DNA of 64,000 nt, taken from NCBI RefSeq assembly GCF_017355165.1, contig NZ_JADILK010000022.1:1-64000 (forward strand). Direction: 5' to 3'. The translations under genes and the position numbers were made by a program. The stretch comes from Bacillus sp. SD075 (GTDB lineage: Bacteria > Bacillota > Bacilli > Bacillales > DSM-1321). Below are positions 7,469 through 17,204 of the stretch, piece after piece. Each line of letters begins with the position of its first letter. Positions within the stretch are counted from its first letter, which is position 1. The notes beneath the pieces are model-generated. The model worked only from the letters and a program-made list of their open reading frames with translations, searched no databases and was not told the DNA's origin.

Positions 7469-9115
7469 ATGAAAAAAATATATGATTTATTAATTATTGG
7501 TGGCGGACCTGCAGGCCTCTCAGCCGGCGTTTATGCAGGAAGAGCAAAGTTAAAAACAATAATTCTTGAAAAAGGAACTGGCGGTGGACAAGCTGCAACT
7601 ACGTCGGAAATAGCCAATTATCCTGGTATCCGTCATATCTCGGGCCCTAGGTTAGTTGAGGAAATGAAGCTTCAAAACGAAGATTTTGGCGTTGAATTCG
7701 CCAAAGCTGATGTAACGGGCGTGGATTTCTCCGGTGAGGTGAAAGTCGTTAAAACCCTTGGCGGGGACTACCATGCACGCGCCGTCATCATTGCAACGGG
7801 TGCTTCTCCAAGAACACTAGGATTTCCAGGTGAAGAGGAATTTACTGGCCGCGGTGTAGCTTATTGTTCAACATGTGATGGTGAATTCTTTGAAGGGTTG
7901 GAAGTTTTCGTTATCGGGGCAGGATATGCTGCCGCTGAAGAAGCAATATTCCTGACACGTTTTGCTACAAAAGTTACGATCATCGCCCGAGAATCAAGCT
8001 TCTCTTGTGCCCCGTCCATTGTTGATAAAGTAATGGCAAATGATAAGATTGAAGTGAAATTCAATACGGAAATCCTTGGGGTATACGGAGACGGGATGAT
8101 TCAAAGTGCACGGTTCATCAATAACGCGACCAAAGAAGAATTTGAATATAAGGCTAAGGAAGAAGACAATACGTTTGGGGTATTCGTTTTCATAGGTTAC
8201 GAGCCGAAAACAGAGATTTTCAAGGGCCATATCGAAATGGATCATGCTGGTTACATTTTAACCGATGATGATATGAAGACTAATGTGAATGGTGTCTATG
8301 CGGCTGGCGACCTAAGGCCAAAATCCTTACGCCAGATTATCACAGCTGTATCTGATGGAGCGATTGCAGCAACGGATGCCGGTAAATATATTGAAGAAGA
8401 AAAAGATCGCCTAGGAATCAAAGATGAACCTGAAGTTGAAAAACCGGCGAAAAAAGAACAGGCAGCTGTCCCTGCAGGCAAGAGCGCTTTATTAAGTGAC
8501 GCGTTACGTGGCCAATTAAAGGGAATCTTCGGCAAGATGGAGAGCGACGTTACATTGGTGTCCATCGTTGATGAAAGTTTACCGAAATCTGTCGAATTGC
8601 GAGACTTCTTGTTGGATGTTGCGGAATTAGGGGATAAGCTTCATCTTGAGTTATATAACAAGGGGGAAAATACGGAAATTGAAGAAAAAATCAATGCAGA
8701 TAAGTTCCCTGTCGTTTCCCTCTTGAATTCGAATGGTGAATACAGCGGCGTCAAATACCACGGTATACCAGGCGGCCATGAGTTGAATTCCTTCATTTTG
8801 GCTATCTATAACCTGGCTGGACCTGGTCAAGCACTGGATTCAGTCGTACTGAATTCAATTAAGGGAATCAGTAAAAAAGCGAACATTAAGGTTATGGTTT
8901 CATTGGCATGCCACTACTGTCCAGATGTTGTAGTGGGTGCACAGCGCATAGCGATTGAAAATCCTAACGTTGAAGCTGAAATGGTCGATATAAGCAATTT
9001 CCAGGAAATCAAGAAGAAATATAAAGTCATGAGCGTGCCTGCCATGATCATCAATGATGAAGAAGTGGTATTCGGAGCTAAGAAAATAGATGAAATCGCT
9101 GCATTATTAGTATGA
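7469..9115 (+). CDS. Permuted AhpF-like thioredoxin-reductase fusion
   Basis: 548 residues from ATG 7469 (AAGGAG upstream). Residues 1-315 are a thioredoxin-reductase-type flavoprotein: FAD motif IIGGGPAGLSAGVYAGRA near residue 8, redox pair Cys133-Ser-Thr-Cys136, NAD(P)H motif VIGAGYAAAEEA, and the terminal FAD block GVYAAGD. After a charged linker, residues about 340-548 match the tandem thioredoxin-fold domain found at the N-terminus of AhpF, with Cys481-His-Tyr-Cys484 and a cis-proline motif VPAMI. Classical AhpF has the opposite order (dithiol domain first). Its position next to ahpC makes the peroxiredoxin the likely partner; a general disulfide reductase is the alternative. Confidence 0.85.
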   Translation: MKKIYDLLIIGGGPAGLSAGVYAGRAKLKTIILEKGTGGGQAATTSEIANYPGIRHISGPRLVEEMKLQNEDFGVEFAKADVTGVDFSGEVKVVKTLGGDYHARAVIIATGASPRTLGFPGEEEFTGRGVAYCSTCDGEFFEGLEVFVIGAGYAAAEEAIFLTRFATKVTIIARESSFSCAPSIVDKVMANDKIEVKFNTEILGVYGDGMIQSARFINNATKEEFEYKAKEEDNTFGVFVFIGYEPKTEIFKGHIEMDHAGYILTDDDMKTNVNGVYAAGDLRPKSLRQIITAVSDGAIAATDAGKYIEEEKDRLGIKDEPEVEKPAKKEQAAVPAGKSALLSDALRGQLKGIFGKMESDVTLVSIVDESLPKSVELRDFLLDVAELGDKLHLELYNKGENTEIEEKINADKFPVVSLLNSNGEYSGVKYHGIPGGHELNSFILAIYNLAGPGQALDSVVLNSIKGISKKANIKVMVSLACHYCPDVVVGAQRIAIENPNVEAEMVDISNFQEIKKKYKVMSVPAMIINDEEVVFGAKKIDEIAALLV

Positions 9116-9124
9116 TAGTACACT

Positions 9125-9162
9125 AAATCGATAGGGGCGTGTCCTCCTATCGATTTTTTTTT
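9125..9162 (+). terminator. Terminator after AhpF-like gene
   Basis: An 11-bp perfect stem AAATCGATAGG/CCTATCGATTT is followed by T residues. Confidence 0.85.
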
Positions 9163-9208
9163 ATGCCCTTGAAAATCAGTATATATCATGGAGGGTTACA
9201 TTCTTTTA

Positions 9209-9237
9209 TTCATAACCCTTGTCCCTTTGCATAAACT
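9209..9237 (+). promoter_or_regulatory. Possible SigE promoter of dacB operon
   Basis: TTCATAAC (9209-9216) and GCATAAACT (9229-9237) loosely fit the SigE -35 and -10 with about 13-14 bp between them. B. subtilis dacB-spmAB is transcribed by SigE in the mother cell. This is a weak match. Confidence 0.3.
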
Positions 9238-9272
9238 TGTACAAAAACAAGTAAAGAGACGAGGGGGCACTC

Positions 9273-10433
9273 ATGCGTTTTCCATATAAAGGGTTATCAA
9301 GTTTGTGTATTGTCATTCTCCTGTTGTCTTTTATGGCACCTGTTCAAAGCGCTAAAGCAAATGTATCCGTAAGTGCCCATAGTGCAATTTTAATGGATGA
9401 GGATAGCGGAAGGGTCATTTATGAAGTGAATGCCCATGAAAAGAATCGCATAGCAAGCATTACGAAAATAATGACGGCTATCTTGGCTATTGAATCGGGA
9501 CAAATGGATGAAACAGTGAAGGTAAGCAGCAATGCATTCGGGACGGAGGGATCTTCCCTTTATTTAAAAGAAGGAGAAAGAATTAAGCTTGAAGATTTGA
9601 TTTATGGCTTGATGCTTCGTTCAGGTAATGATGCAGCAGTCGCAATAAGCGAAAAGGTTGGCGGAAGCTTGGATGGATTCGTCTGGATGATGAATCAAAA
9701 GGCGGAAGAAATCGGAATGAAAGATACCCATTTTTCAAATCCACATGGTTTGGATAATACGAAGAACCATTATTCTACCGCATATGATATGGCCATACTC
9801 ACTCGTTATGCGATGCAAAATGAAACGTATGCAAGGATTTCCGGTACAAAGGAACACAGGGCACCTAATTCCACAGAACAATGGGATTATGTATGGAAAA
9901 ACAAAAATCGCCTGCTTACACAGTTATATGAGTATTGCACAGGGGGGAAAACAGGGTATACCAAACTAGCAAAACGGACCTTGGTCACCACGGCAACAAA
10001 AAATGAGCATGACCTGATTGCTGTGACTTTGAATGGTCCGGATGATTGGAATGATCATATACAAATGTACGAATCAGCCTTTAAGGAGTATAAATCGACC
10101 CAAATTTTACCTGAAGGCATAGTGAAAAATATGGAAAATAAAGTATATAGAGGACATGTTTACATTAAAAATGATTTTTCGTATCCACTAACAAAAGAAG
10201 AGAGAAAATTGGTCAATGTGAAAATGAAATTGTTGAAGCCCCAGAAAGCTTGGAAAGATAAAAGGAAAATCCCGGAAGTGGTCGGCAGTGCATCCATCTA
10301 TCTCGATGGTAAGAAAATAGGTACGCGTTCGATTTTTTATGGGGAATCAAAAGAAAGCTTCAAGCAACAATCATTCCAATCTTCATGGGCTGAGATATTT
10401 GAAGCGGTATTGGGAATCGGACGCAATGGTTAA
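9273..10433 (+). CDS. dacB: D-alanyl-D-alanine carboxypeptidase DacB
   Basis: 386 residues. This penicillin-binding protein (PBP5* type) trims the terminal D-Ala from cortex peptidoglycan and so limits cross-linking in the developing spore. Signal peptide to about residue 30. Serine-acyl-enzyme motifs are SITK (62-65), SGN (117-119) and KTG (226-228). The C-terminal third is the extra beta domain of peptidase S11 proteins, ending in an amphipathic helix. The length agrees with B. subtilis DacB (382 aa). GAGGGGG lies upstream, and the 3' end overlaps spmA by 8 bases. Confidence 0.94.
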   Translation: MRFPYKGLSSLCIVILLLSFMAPVQSAKANVSVSAHSAILMDEDSGRVIYEVNAHEKNRIASITKIMTAILAIESGQMDETVKVSSNAFGTEGSSLYLKEGERIKLEDLIYGLMLRSGNDAAVAISEKVGGSLDGFVWMMNQKAEEIGMKDTHFSNPHGLDNTKNHYSTAYDMAILTRYAMQNETYARISGTKEHRAPNSTEQWDYVWKNKNRLLTQLYEYCTGGKTGYTKLAKRTLVTTATKNEHDLIAVTLNGPDDWNDHIQMYESAFKEYKSTQILPEGIVKNMENKVYRGHVYIKNDFSYPLTKEERKLVNVKMKLLKPQKAWKDKRKIPEVVGSASIYLDGKKIGTRSIFYGESKESFKQQSFQSSWAEIFEAVLGIGRNG

Positions 10434-11019
10434 TTACATTTGGGTCGGGATGTTTGTGATCGGTATTGTCTTTGGGATGATTAATGGGACGATGGACCAG
10501 GTGAATGAAGCTCTATTTGTCAGTGCAAAGGAAGCGGTCACCCTTTGCCTGGGACTGATGAGCATACTTGTCTTTTGGCTGGGTTTGATGAAAATAGCGG
10601 AGGAATCGGGACTGTTAGATAAACTATCCAACTTGTTCAAGCCTTTCATGAGATGGCTATTCCCTGACGTGCCTGCTAATCATCCCGCTATGGGGTATAT
10701 ACTTTCCAATATGATGGCAAACACATTCGGATTGGGGAATGCAGCTACGCCTCTTGGTATAAAAGCCATGGAACAGCTAAAGAAACTAAATGGAGGAAAA
10801 GCAACAGTCAGCCGCTCGATGGTCACTTTTTTAGCAATCAATACCTCAAGCGTAACGTTGATTCCAACCACTGTCATTGCGATTCGGATGAATTACGATG
10901 CCCACTCCCCGACGGACATCGTTTTTCCGACCATAATAGCAACGGCCATTTCTGCCGTTGGGGGGATCGCGATAGATCGATATTTTTATTACAGGAGAAA
11001 GAAGAGCGGGAGGGAATAG
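10426..11019 (+). CDS. spmA: Spore maturation protein A
   Basis: 197 residues from ATG 10426, inside the dacB stop region. It is an integral membrane protein of the nucleoside-recognition (Gate) family with hydrophobic segments near residues 3-23, 42-63, 135-160 and 165-185. In B. subtilis, spmA and spmB are needed for full spore core dehydration. The NTFGLGNAATPLGIKAM block (about 98-114) is conserved. The reading frame opens further upstream, but that stretch lies inside dacB. Confidence 0.93.
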   Translation: MVNYIWVGMFVIGIVFGMINGTMDQVNEALFVSAKEAVTLCLGLMSILVFWLGLMKIAEESGLLDKLSNLFKPFMRWLFPDVPANHPAMGYILSNMMANTFGLGNAATPLGIKAMEQLKKLNGGKATVSRSMVTFLAINTSSVTLIPTTVIAIRMNYDAHSPTDIVFPTIIATAISAVGGIAIDRYFYYRRKKSGRE

Positions 11020-11020
11020 G

Positions 11021-11560
11021 ATGTTGCACTGGATGACCACCATTTCAATTTGGATGATACCGATTTTGATCCTCTGTATATTACTGTACGGCACATTGAA
11101 AAGAGTTCCCACCTATGAGACATTCGTTGAGGGGGGGAAAGAAGGAATCAGCATGTCTTTTTCCCTCATCCCTTTCCTGGTAGGGATGCTTGTGGCGATT
11201 TCGGTATTTAGGGCATCAGGGGCATTGGATTTCATTGTACAATCACTGAACCCACTGCTTTCCCTTCTTCATTTTCCATCTGAGGTTTTACCCCTTGCGA
11301 TTATTAGACCAATATCCGGAACAGCCGCTTTAGGAATAACCAGCGACCTGATAGCTGTTTATGGACCGGATTCCTTTATTGGGCGCTTGGCTGCCACGAT
11401 TCAGGGGAGTACAGATACCACCTTCTATGTATTGACCGTGTATTTTGGAGCGGTCGGGATCAAAAAAATGGGAGATGCCCTCAAGGTCGGTCTTTTGGCG
11501 GACTTGATCGGAATCATAGCTGCCGTTATCGTCGTCACACTGGTTTTCGGTATGAATTAA
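11021..11560 (+). CDS. spmB: Spore maturation protein B
   Basis: 179 residues, membrane protein of the same Gate family as SpmA and its functional partner in spore core dehydration. Hydrophobic helices lie near residues 5-25, 42-63 and 152-176. RPISGTAALGITSD (about 92-105) and GSTDTTFYVLTVYFG (about 127-141) are conserved. It starts two bases after spmA stops. The final gene of the dacB-spmAB operon. Confidence 0.93.
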   Translation: MLHWMTTISIWMIPILILCILLYGTLKRVPTYETFVEGGKEGISMSFSLIPFLVGMLVAISVFRASGALDFIVQSLNPLLSLLHFPSEVLPLAIIRPISGTAALGITSDLIAVYGPDSFIGRLAATIQGSTDTTFYVLTVYFGAVGIKKMGDALKVGLLADLIGIIAAVIVVTLVFGMN

Positions 11561-11567
11561 AGGTAGG

Positions 11568-11596
11568 GAAATGGGCGATTCCATTTCTTTTTTTTT
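11568..11596 (+). terminator. Terminator after spmB
   Basis: GAAATGG/CCATTTC stem with a 6-base loop and a nine-T run. The remaining 275 bases up to rluB contain no supported gene. Confidence 0.65.
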
Positions 11597-11872
11597 GTCT
11601 TTTTCTTATATAATCGCTATGTTAAGCTCTCCATTTTTAAGCGGATTCAAACTTTCATCTAAAAGAAACATTTTTTTGTATGGAAAAATAAGCTATGTTA
11701 CACTCATTATGGAAACCAACCCATTTAACCGTCCCATTATTGGTGTAATAATAAAAGAAAAGCTCTTAATCGCGAAAAACCTTTTGTTTTTGCCTCTCAA
11801 TATGTAATAATTGTATGATTGTGTATGTATAGACAATAACAAACGAATGATTATACTATGGGGTGAAGATAG

Positions 11873-12613
11873 ATGGAACGATTACAAAAGGTTATAGCAC
11901 ATGCTGGACTGGCTTCCCGCCGTAAAGCAGAAGAGTTGATTTTAGAAGGTAAGGTAAAAGTGAACGGCAAAGTAGTGAAGGAATTAGGTGTGAAAGTTGG
12001 GCCTAATGATAAGGTTGAGGTTAATGAAGTCCCGCTTGAAAAAGAAGCCCCGGTTTATTTCCTATTTTATAAACCGCGTGGCGTCATTTCGGCAGTTTCT
12101 GATGATAAGAATAGAAAAGTCGTTACGGACTTTTTTCCTTACATCCATGAACGGATTTATCCAGTTGGCCGCCTGGATTACGATACTTCGGGCTTGTTGA
12201 TTTTAACCAATGACGGGGAATTTGCAAACACGTTAATGCATCCGAAGCATGAAGTGGATAAAGTGTATGTGGCAAAAGTGAAAGGAATGCCTTTGCGTGA
12301 AAGCTTGAAAAAGTTGGATAAAGGAATCAAGTTGGAGGATGGTAAGACCGCGCCAGCCAAGACGAGGGTATTGTCTACCGACAAGAAAAAGGAAACGGCG
12401 ATAGTTGAAATCACCATACATGAAGGCAGGAACAGGCAAGTCCGCCGGATGTTCGAAGCAATTGGCCATCCCGTCATTAAATTGAAGAGGGAACAATATG
12501 GTTTCTTGACTTTGGACGGTCTAACAGCAGGAGATTCCCGGGAGCTGACTCCACATGAAGTTAAATTAATGCGGACTTTAGCAACGACCGAACCTAAACA
12601 ACGGAGAATGTAA
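11873..12613 (+). CDS. rluB: 23S rRNA pseudouridine synthase RluB
   Basis: 246 residues. An N-terminal S4 RNA-binding domain (residues 1-60, LQKVIAHAGLASRRKAEELI) precedes the RsuA/RluB-type catalytic domain with motif GRLDYDTSGLLILTNDG (catalytic Asp near residue 102). In this subfamily the enzyme modifies a uridine in the peptidyl-transferase region of 23S rRNA. GGGGTGA lies before the ATG. In B. subtilis this gene (ypuL) sits at the same point, between spmB and resA. Confidence 0.93.
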   Translation: MERLQKVIAHAGLASRRKAEELILEGKVKVNGKVVKELGVKVGPNDKVEVNEVPLEKEAPVYFLFYKPRGVISAVSDDKNRKVVTDFFPYIHERIYPVGRLDYDTSGLLILTNDGEFANTLMHPKHEVDKVYVAKVKGMPLRESLKKLDKGIKLEDGKTAPAKTRVLSTDKKKETAIVEITIHEGRNRQVRRMFEAIGHPVIKLKREQYGFLTLDGLTAGDSRELTPHEVKLMRTLATTEPKQRRM

Positions 12614-12645
12614 GATAGAATTCTTCCTGTATTAATAGGTTGAAA

Positions 12646-12684
12646 CCACTACCCCATTCTTCGCCTGGAAGAATGAGGTGGTGG
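12646..12684 (+). terminator. 17-bp hairpin after rluB
   Basis: A 17-bp stem (12646-12662 with 12668-12684, two G-T pairs) with a 5-base loop. There is no T run, so it may be a processing or 3'-end-stabilising structure rather than a strong terminator. Confidence 0.5.
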
Positions 12685-12775
12685 AAAACAACCTGTAAAT
12701 GGCTTTTCCTTCATGAATCGGGAAAGAATGTCACACAACCTTCAGAAATGTAAATAAAAAGGACATGAAGTTAAA

Positions 12776-12784
12776 TGGTATAAT
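12776..12784 (+). promoter_or_regulatory. Extended -10 promoter of resABC
   Basis: TGGTATAAT is an extended -10. No good -35 is seen 17 bp upstream, which fits a promoter that needs an activator; ResD activates resABC in B. subtilis. Confidence 0.45.
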
Positions 12785-12822
12785 GGTATGGTTAAATTTA
12801 GTGTGGGCTTAGGAGGATTTCT

Positions 12823-13353
12823 ATGGATAAAAAGAAGCGACGCCTAATTAGCAGAACCATCATTCTCCTGCTTTTAGGTGCAGCTTTAGTGTTTGCCCTT
12901 TATACGAACTTCACTAAAGAAAAGAATGAAAGCCTGAGAAAAGGATCCGCTGCACCCAATTTCGTCTTGACTGATATGGAAGGAAAAGAGCATAAACTTT
13001 CCGATTACAAGGGAAAAGGCGTCTTCCTGAATTTTTGGGGTACATATTGCAAGCCGTGTGAATATGAAATGCCTTATATGGAAAATCAATATAATAACTT
13101 TAAAGACCAGGGCGTTGAAATATTGGCGGTTAATGTCGGGGAATCTGACTATGCCGTCAATAATTTCATTACAAAGCATGATCTGACCTTTCCTGTCATG
13201 ATCGATAAAGGTAGGGAAGTGGAAAATGCTTATCGCGTGGATATATTGCCTGTCACCTTTTTGGTTGATAAAGAGGGGAAAGTGATAGATATCATCACCG
13301 GAGCTTTGACAGAAGAGAGCATCCAAAAGTATATGGAGAGAATTAAACCATAA
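12823..13353 (+). CDS. resA: Extracytoplasmic thiol-disulfide oxidoreductase ResA
   Basis: 176 residues. A single N-terminal membrane anchor (about 10-27) places a thioredoxin/TlpA fold outside the membrane. The active site is Cys76-Lys-Pro-Cys79 in WGTYCKPCEYEMP; B. subtilis ResA has CEPC, so the second position differs (Lys for Glu). ResA reduces the CXXCH cysteines of apocytochrome c before haem attachment by ResBC. The cis-proline segment ILPVTF is present. First gene of the resABC operon. Confidence 0.95.
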   Translation: MDKKKRRLISRTIILLLLGAALVFALYTNFTKEKNESLRKGSAAPNFVLTDMEGKEHKLSDYKGKGVFLNFWGTYCKPCEYEMPYMENQYNNFKDQGVEILAVNVGESDYAVNNFITKHDLTFPVMIDKGREVENAYRVDILPVTFLVDKEGKVIDIITGALTEESIQKYMERIKP

Positions 13354-13371
13354 TATTGGGGAGTTTTTGAC

Positions 13372-15021
13372 ATGAAAGAAGTAAAATGCGATTGTGGTCA
13401 CATAAATCCGTTTGGCACAAAGATTTGTGGGAAATGCGGAATGGTGCTTGGTAACGAAGAAGAAAACAAGCTTATTGATATGAGATATGAAGGAAGTGCC
13501 AGGCGGTCACAAACATATAAAAAAACGGTCATCGATAAAATATGGAACTTCTTTTCTTCCGTTAAGGTAGGGGTAACGCTCATTGTCATTGCCTTGATCG
13601 CTTCCGCTATCGGGACGATTTTACCTCAGGAGATGTACATCCCTTCAGCAGCTACGCCTGCAGAGCACTATGAACAGGAATACGGCTGGTTCGGAATGGT
13701 GTATTATGAACTAGGGTTTCATAACTTGTATAGTTCATGGTGGTATTTGATTATCATAGGCATGCTGGGCATATCGCTATTGATTGCCAGTATCGATCGG
13801 TTTTTTCCATTGTATCGATCGTTAAAAAAGCAAGGGGTCATACGTCATGAAGGTTTCATGGAACGTCAGCGGATTTATGGGGTGACAAAGCTTGAAGACC
13901 AAGATCTAAACCTTGAAGAAGTAAAGGATAGACTAAGAAGGCAGCGTTATCATATACGGGAGGAAAACGGTCATATACTTGCCGAAAAGGGTCGTTTTTC
14001 ACGTTGGGGACCCTATGTAAACCATATTGGACTTATCATTTTCTTAATTGGGGCATTATTACGTTCCGTCCCTGGAATGTATATCGACAAAGTACTTTGG
14101 CTGCGTGAAGGCGAGAGAAAAGAAATCCCGGGTACAAATGGTGAATATTACCTCCAGAATAATGACTTTACCTTAGAAGTGTATGACAAAGAGAATGAAG
14201 AAGATGAGCAGTACAGTGCTGCAATTGATAAAACCGGTACGATCGTAAAAACCTATCAATCCGATGTAACATTGTACGAGCGCAAGGGAGAAGCCTTACC
14301 AGGGGAAAAAGTGAATCTTGATAAGCTTAAAGATTATAAAATCAAAGTCAATGAACCTCTGAAACATGATCATTATGCCCTCTACCAAGTAGATTATAAA
14401 CTGGATGAGCTCAGTACGATGGCTTTTAATTTGATAAATAAAAAAACCGAAGAGGAATATGGAAGCTTAAAGGTTGATTTGAATAATCCTCAAAAGAAAT
14501 ATGAGCTGAAAGAAGGATATTCCGTTGACTTGATCAGTTACTTCCCCGATTTCGAGTTCGATGAAAAAGGCGAACCTAGAACGATATCGAAAATTCCGAA
14601 TAATCCAGCATTTATCTTTAAGATGCATACTCCGGATAAGCCAGAGGGTGAAGTCAGTTTCGTAGCGATTAAGGAGACTGTGGAGCCTTTAGGGGAAAAC
14701 ACTTATAAAATGGCTTTTAGTGGTGTGGAAACCCAGGATGTCACAGCTTTGACCGTCAGGAAGGATTTAACGCTTTGGATCCTATTCACGGGTGGTATCA
14801 TTTTCATGATCGGCGTTGTCCAAGGGTCTTATTGGAATCACCGGCGTATATGGATTAAGAGGAAAGATGATGAGATATTAATGGCCGGCCATACAAATAA
14901 GAACTGGCACGGCATTAAAAGAGATATAAAACAAGCTATAGAATCAACATCACTTTCCGAACCAATGGATCAACTTGAAGAGGAGAAATCTTCTAGTAAG
15001 GGGGAAGTTTTAAATGGCTGA
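13372..15021 (+). CDS. resB: Cytochrome c biogenesis protein ResB
   Basis: 549 residues (B. subtilis about 542). With ResC it forms the system II (Ccs) haem exporter and cytochrome c synthetase. Membrane helices lie near residues 64-84, 121-141, 213-231 and 455-475, with a large extracytoplasmic domain between the last two. The N-terminus carries a cytoplasmic zinc-ribbon-like set (Cys6, Cys8, Cys19, Cys22). The gene starts 18 bases after resA and overlaps resC by 8 bases. Confidence 0.95.
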   Translation: MKEVKCDCGHINPFGTKICGKCGMVLGNEEENKLIDMRYEGSARRSQTYKKTVIDKIWNFFSSVKVGVTLIVIALIASAIGTILPQEMYIPSAATPAEHYEQEYGWFGMVYYELGFHNLYSSWWYLIIIGMLGISLLIASIDRFFPLYRSLKKQGVIRHEGFMERQRIYGVTKLEDQDLNLEEVKDRLRRQRYHIREENGHILAEKGRFSRWGPYVNHIGLIIFLIGALLRSVPGMYIDKVLWLREGERKEIPGTNGEYYLQNNDFTLEVYDKENEEDEQYSAAIDKTGTIVKTYQSDVTLYERKGEALPGEKVNLDKLKDYKIKVNEPLKHDHYALYQVDYKLDELSTMAFNLINKKTEEEYGSLKVDLNNPQKKYELKEGYSVDLISYFPDFEFDEKGEPRTISKIPNNPAFIFKMHTPDKPEGEVSFVAIKETVEPLGENTYKMAFSGVETQDVTALTVRKDLTLWILFTGGIIFMIGVVQGSYWNHRRIWIKRKDDEILMAGHTNKNWHGIKRDIKQAIESTSLSEPMDQLEEEKSSSKGEVLNG

Positions 15022-16192
15022 ATTAAGCAGTAACTTTTTATATGCAGCTTTCTTATTATATCTGATCGCTACCTTTTTATTTGGGGGATCGATCAAGGAT
15101 AAACGCGGAGAAGAGGAAAAGAAACAAAACAAATGGGCTAAACTGGGCATTTTCATCACCATTCTCGGTTTCGCGGCACAAATTGGGTATTTCATCACTA
15201 GATGGATTGCTGCCGGCCATGCCCCGGTAAGTAACCTGTTTGAATTTACGACCTTTTTCGGAATGATGCTGGTCGGTGCTTTCATACTAATTTATTTTCT
15301 TTATAAAACACCTGCCCTTGGGCTATTCGCTTTACCGATTGCGTTATTGATAATTGCATATGCAAGTATGTTCCCTACAGAAATTTCGCCACTCATTCCT
15401 GCTTTGCAGAGTGATTGGCTTCATATTCATGTAACGACTGCAGCGGCAGGACAGTCGATCCTTGCCATAAGTTTCGTTACTGCCATCATTTATTTAATCA
15501 AATTCGTCGATCAGACACAATCAAGCAAAAGAACGTTCTGGCTTGAAGTCATCATGTTCATATTAGTCTGCACCGTCGGCTTCGTCATCAGCACTTCTTC
15601 TTTTGCTGCAATGGATTATAAGGCGAATTTCGATTGGGTCGATAAACATGGTGCCGAGGCCAAGCAGGAATTCAACCTACCGGCATTGGTAGGTCCAAAT
15701 GAAGGGAAACTTATCGAGACGGATCGATTTGAACCGCTGGTGGACATGCCTGCACTGATCAATGCTAAGAAACTGAATACGGTACTTTGGTCAGTCGGTA
15801 TGGGAATCATCCTGTATGGTTTAATAAGGTTGATTGCTCGCAAAAGAGTGGCAGCATTGATTAAACCAATCGTTAAAAATGTGAATTTGAATTTATTGGA
15901 CGAGATTAGTTATCGTTCGGTCCTTATCGGTTTTCCGATTTTCACACTCGGTGCCCTCATTTTTGCAATGATCTGGGCTCAAGTGGCCTGGACACGATTC
16001 TGGGGCTGGGATCCGAAAGAGGTCTGGGCATTGGTTACCTGGTTGTTTTATGCGGCTTTCTTGCATCTGCGCATGTCAAAGGGGTGGCAAGGGGAAAAAT
16101 CAGCTTGGCTTGCCGTCATCGGTTTTGCCATTATAATGTTTAACTTGATATTCGTTAATCTTGTTATTGCTGGTTTGCATTCATATGCTTGA
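15014..16192 (+). CDS. resC: Cytochrome c biogenesis protein ResC
   Basis: 392 residues, polytopic membrane protein of the CcmF/CcsA haem-handling family. The tryptophan-rich WWD haem motif appears as [15 protein letters not shown] near residues 329-343. About eight hydrophobic helices are visible. It partners with ResB in attaching haem to cytochrome c. The length is nearly identical to B. subtilis ResC (391 aa). Confidence 0.95.
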   Translation: MAELSSNFLYAAFLLYLIATFLFGGSIKDKRGEEEKKQNKWAKLGIFITILGFAAQIGYFITRWIAAGHAPVSNLFEFTTFFGMMLVGAFILIYFLYKTPALGLFALPIALLIIAYASMFPTEISPLIPALQSDWLHIHVTTAAAGQSILAISFVTAIIYLIKFVDQTQSSKRTFWLEVIMFILVCTVGFVISTSSFAAMDYKANFDWVDKHGAEAKQEFNLPALVGPNEGKLIETDRFEPLVDMPALINAKKLNTVLWSVGMGIILYGLIRLIARKRVAALIKPIVKNVNLNLLDEISYRSVLIGFPIFTLGALIFAMIWAQVAWTRFWGWDPKEVWALVTWLFYAAFLHLRMSKGWQGEKSAWLAVIGFAIIMFNLIFVNLVIAGLHSYA

Positions 16193-16434
16193 TTCTGTAT
16201 TGTAATATTTAGATGAAGGGGGTCTTTTGATAGAAACGTCGAGGATTTGGCTTATCGATTTTTCTAGAGAATGATCCCTTTTTCCGTCACTCCCTTTAAT
16301 AAGAATATTTCGGTTGAATAGCATGAATGAACTCTAAGTGAGTGGTCGAAGTCTTTTTTTGTGACAAAATGGTGAAAGGTTCATGGAAGCCATGCAAAAT
16401 TGGCTCTTTATCGTACTTTGTAAGGAAAAAGTAT

Positions 16435-16463
16435 TAGTCATGAAAGTTTTCATTTTGTAGAAT
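16435..16463 (+). promoter_or_regulatory. Promoter upstream of resD
   Basis: TAGTCA (16435-16440) and TAGAAT (16458-16463) with a 17-bp spacer. An internal promoter for resDE is expected from B. subtilis. The rest of the 295-base gap after resC holds no gene. Confidence 0.4.
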
Positions 16464-16487
16464 ATAGGATAGGAGGCTGATTACATA

Positions 16488-17204
16488 ATGTATAATGCTA
16501 TTAAAATTCTCGTGGTGGATGATGAGGAAAGAATCCGCCGGTTGCTAAAGATGTATTTGGAAAGGGAAGAATACATAATTGATGAAGCTGAAAATGGGGA
16601 TGTGGCTTTAACGAAAGCCCTTGAAAATGAATATGATTTAATTTTATTGGATATTATGATGCCTGGCAAAGATGGAATCGAAGTTTGCCGTGAATTAAGG
16701 GAAAAGAAAACGACACCGATTATCATGCTGACTGCCAAAGGGGAAGAAGTGAACCGCGTGCAAGGGTTCGAAGTGGGGACCGATGATTATATCGTGAAGC
16801 CGTTCAGTCCCCGTGAAGTCGTGTTAAGGGTTAAAGCTTTATTGCGTCGCTCTTCAAGTACAAGTTACATGCAGACGGAAACGACGGCAAAAGATGTGAT
16901 CGTCTTCTCGCATCTAACCATCGATAATGATGCACACCGTGTTCTTGCTGATAACAAAGAGGTTTCATTAACACCAAAAGAATATGAATTATTATATTTC
17001 CTTGCGAAATCCCCAGATAAGGTTTTCGATCGGGAGCAATTGTTAAAAGAAGTCTGGCACTATGAATTCTTTGGAGATCTTCGAACTGTAGACACTCATG
17101 TTAAACGCTTACGTGAAAAATTAAACCGTATATCCGAAAACGCAGCCAAGATGATTGTCACCGTTTGGGGTGTAGGTTACAAGTTCGAAGTCATTAATGA
17201 CTGA
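16488..17204 (+). CDS. resD: Response regulator ResD
   Basis: 238 residues. OmpR-family regulator of aerobic and anaerobic respiration. The receiver domain (about 5-120) has phosphoacceptor Asp55 in [13 protein letters not shown] and Lys in VKPFSPRE. The C-terminal winged helix (about 138-236) has the [11 protein letters not shown] and [15 protein letters not shown] blocks. AGGAGG precedes the ATG. It is coupled to resE by an ATGA overlap. Confidence 0.96.
   Translation: MYNAIKILVVDDEERIRRLLKMYLEREEYIIDEAENGDVALTKALENEYDLILLDIMMPGKDGIEVCRELREKKTTPIIMLTAKGEEVNRVQGFEVGTDDYIVKPFSPREVVLRVKALLRRSSSTSYMQTETTAKDVIVFSHLTIDNDAHRVLADNKEVSLTPKEYELLYFLAKSPDKVFDREQLLKEVWHYEFFGDLRTVDTHVKRLREKLNRISENAAKMIVTVWGVGYKFEVIND

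Noticed and set aside
11571-11807. 78-codon ORF after spmB
   Set aside because: Starts within the spmB terminator hairpin; composition looks non-coding.
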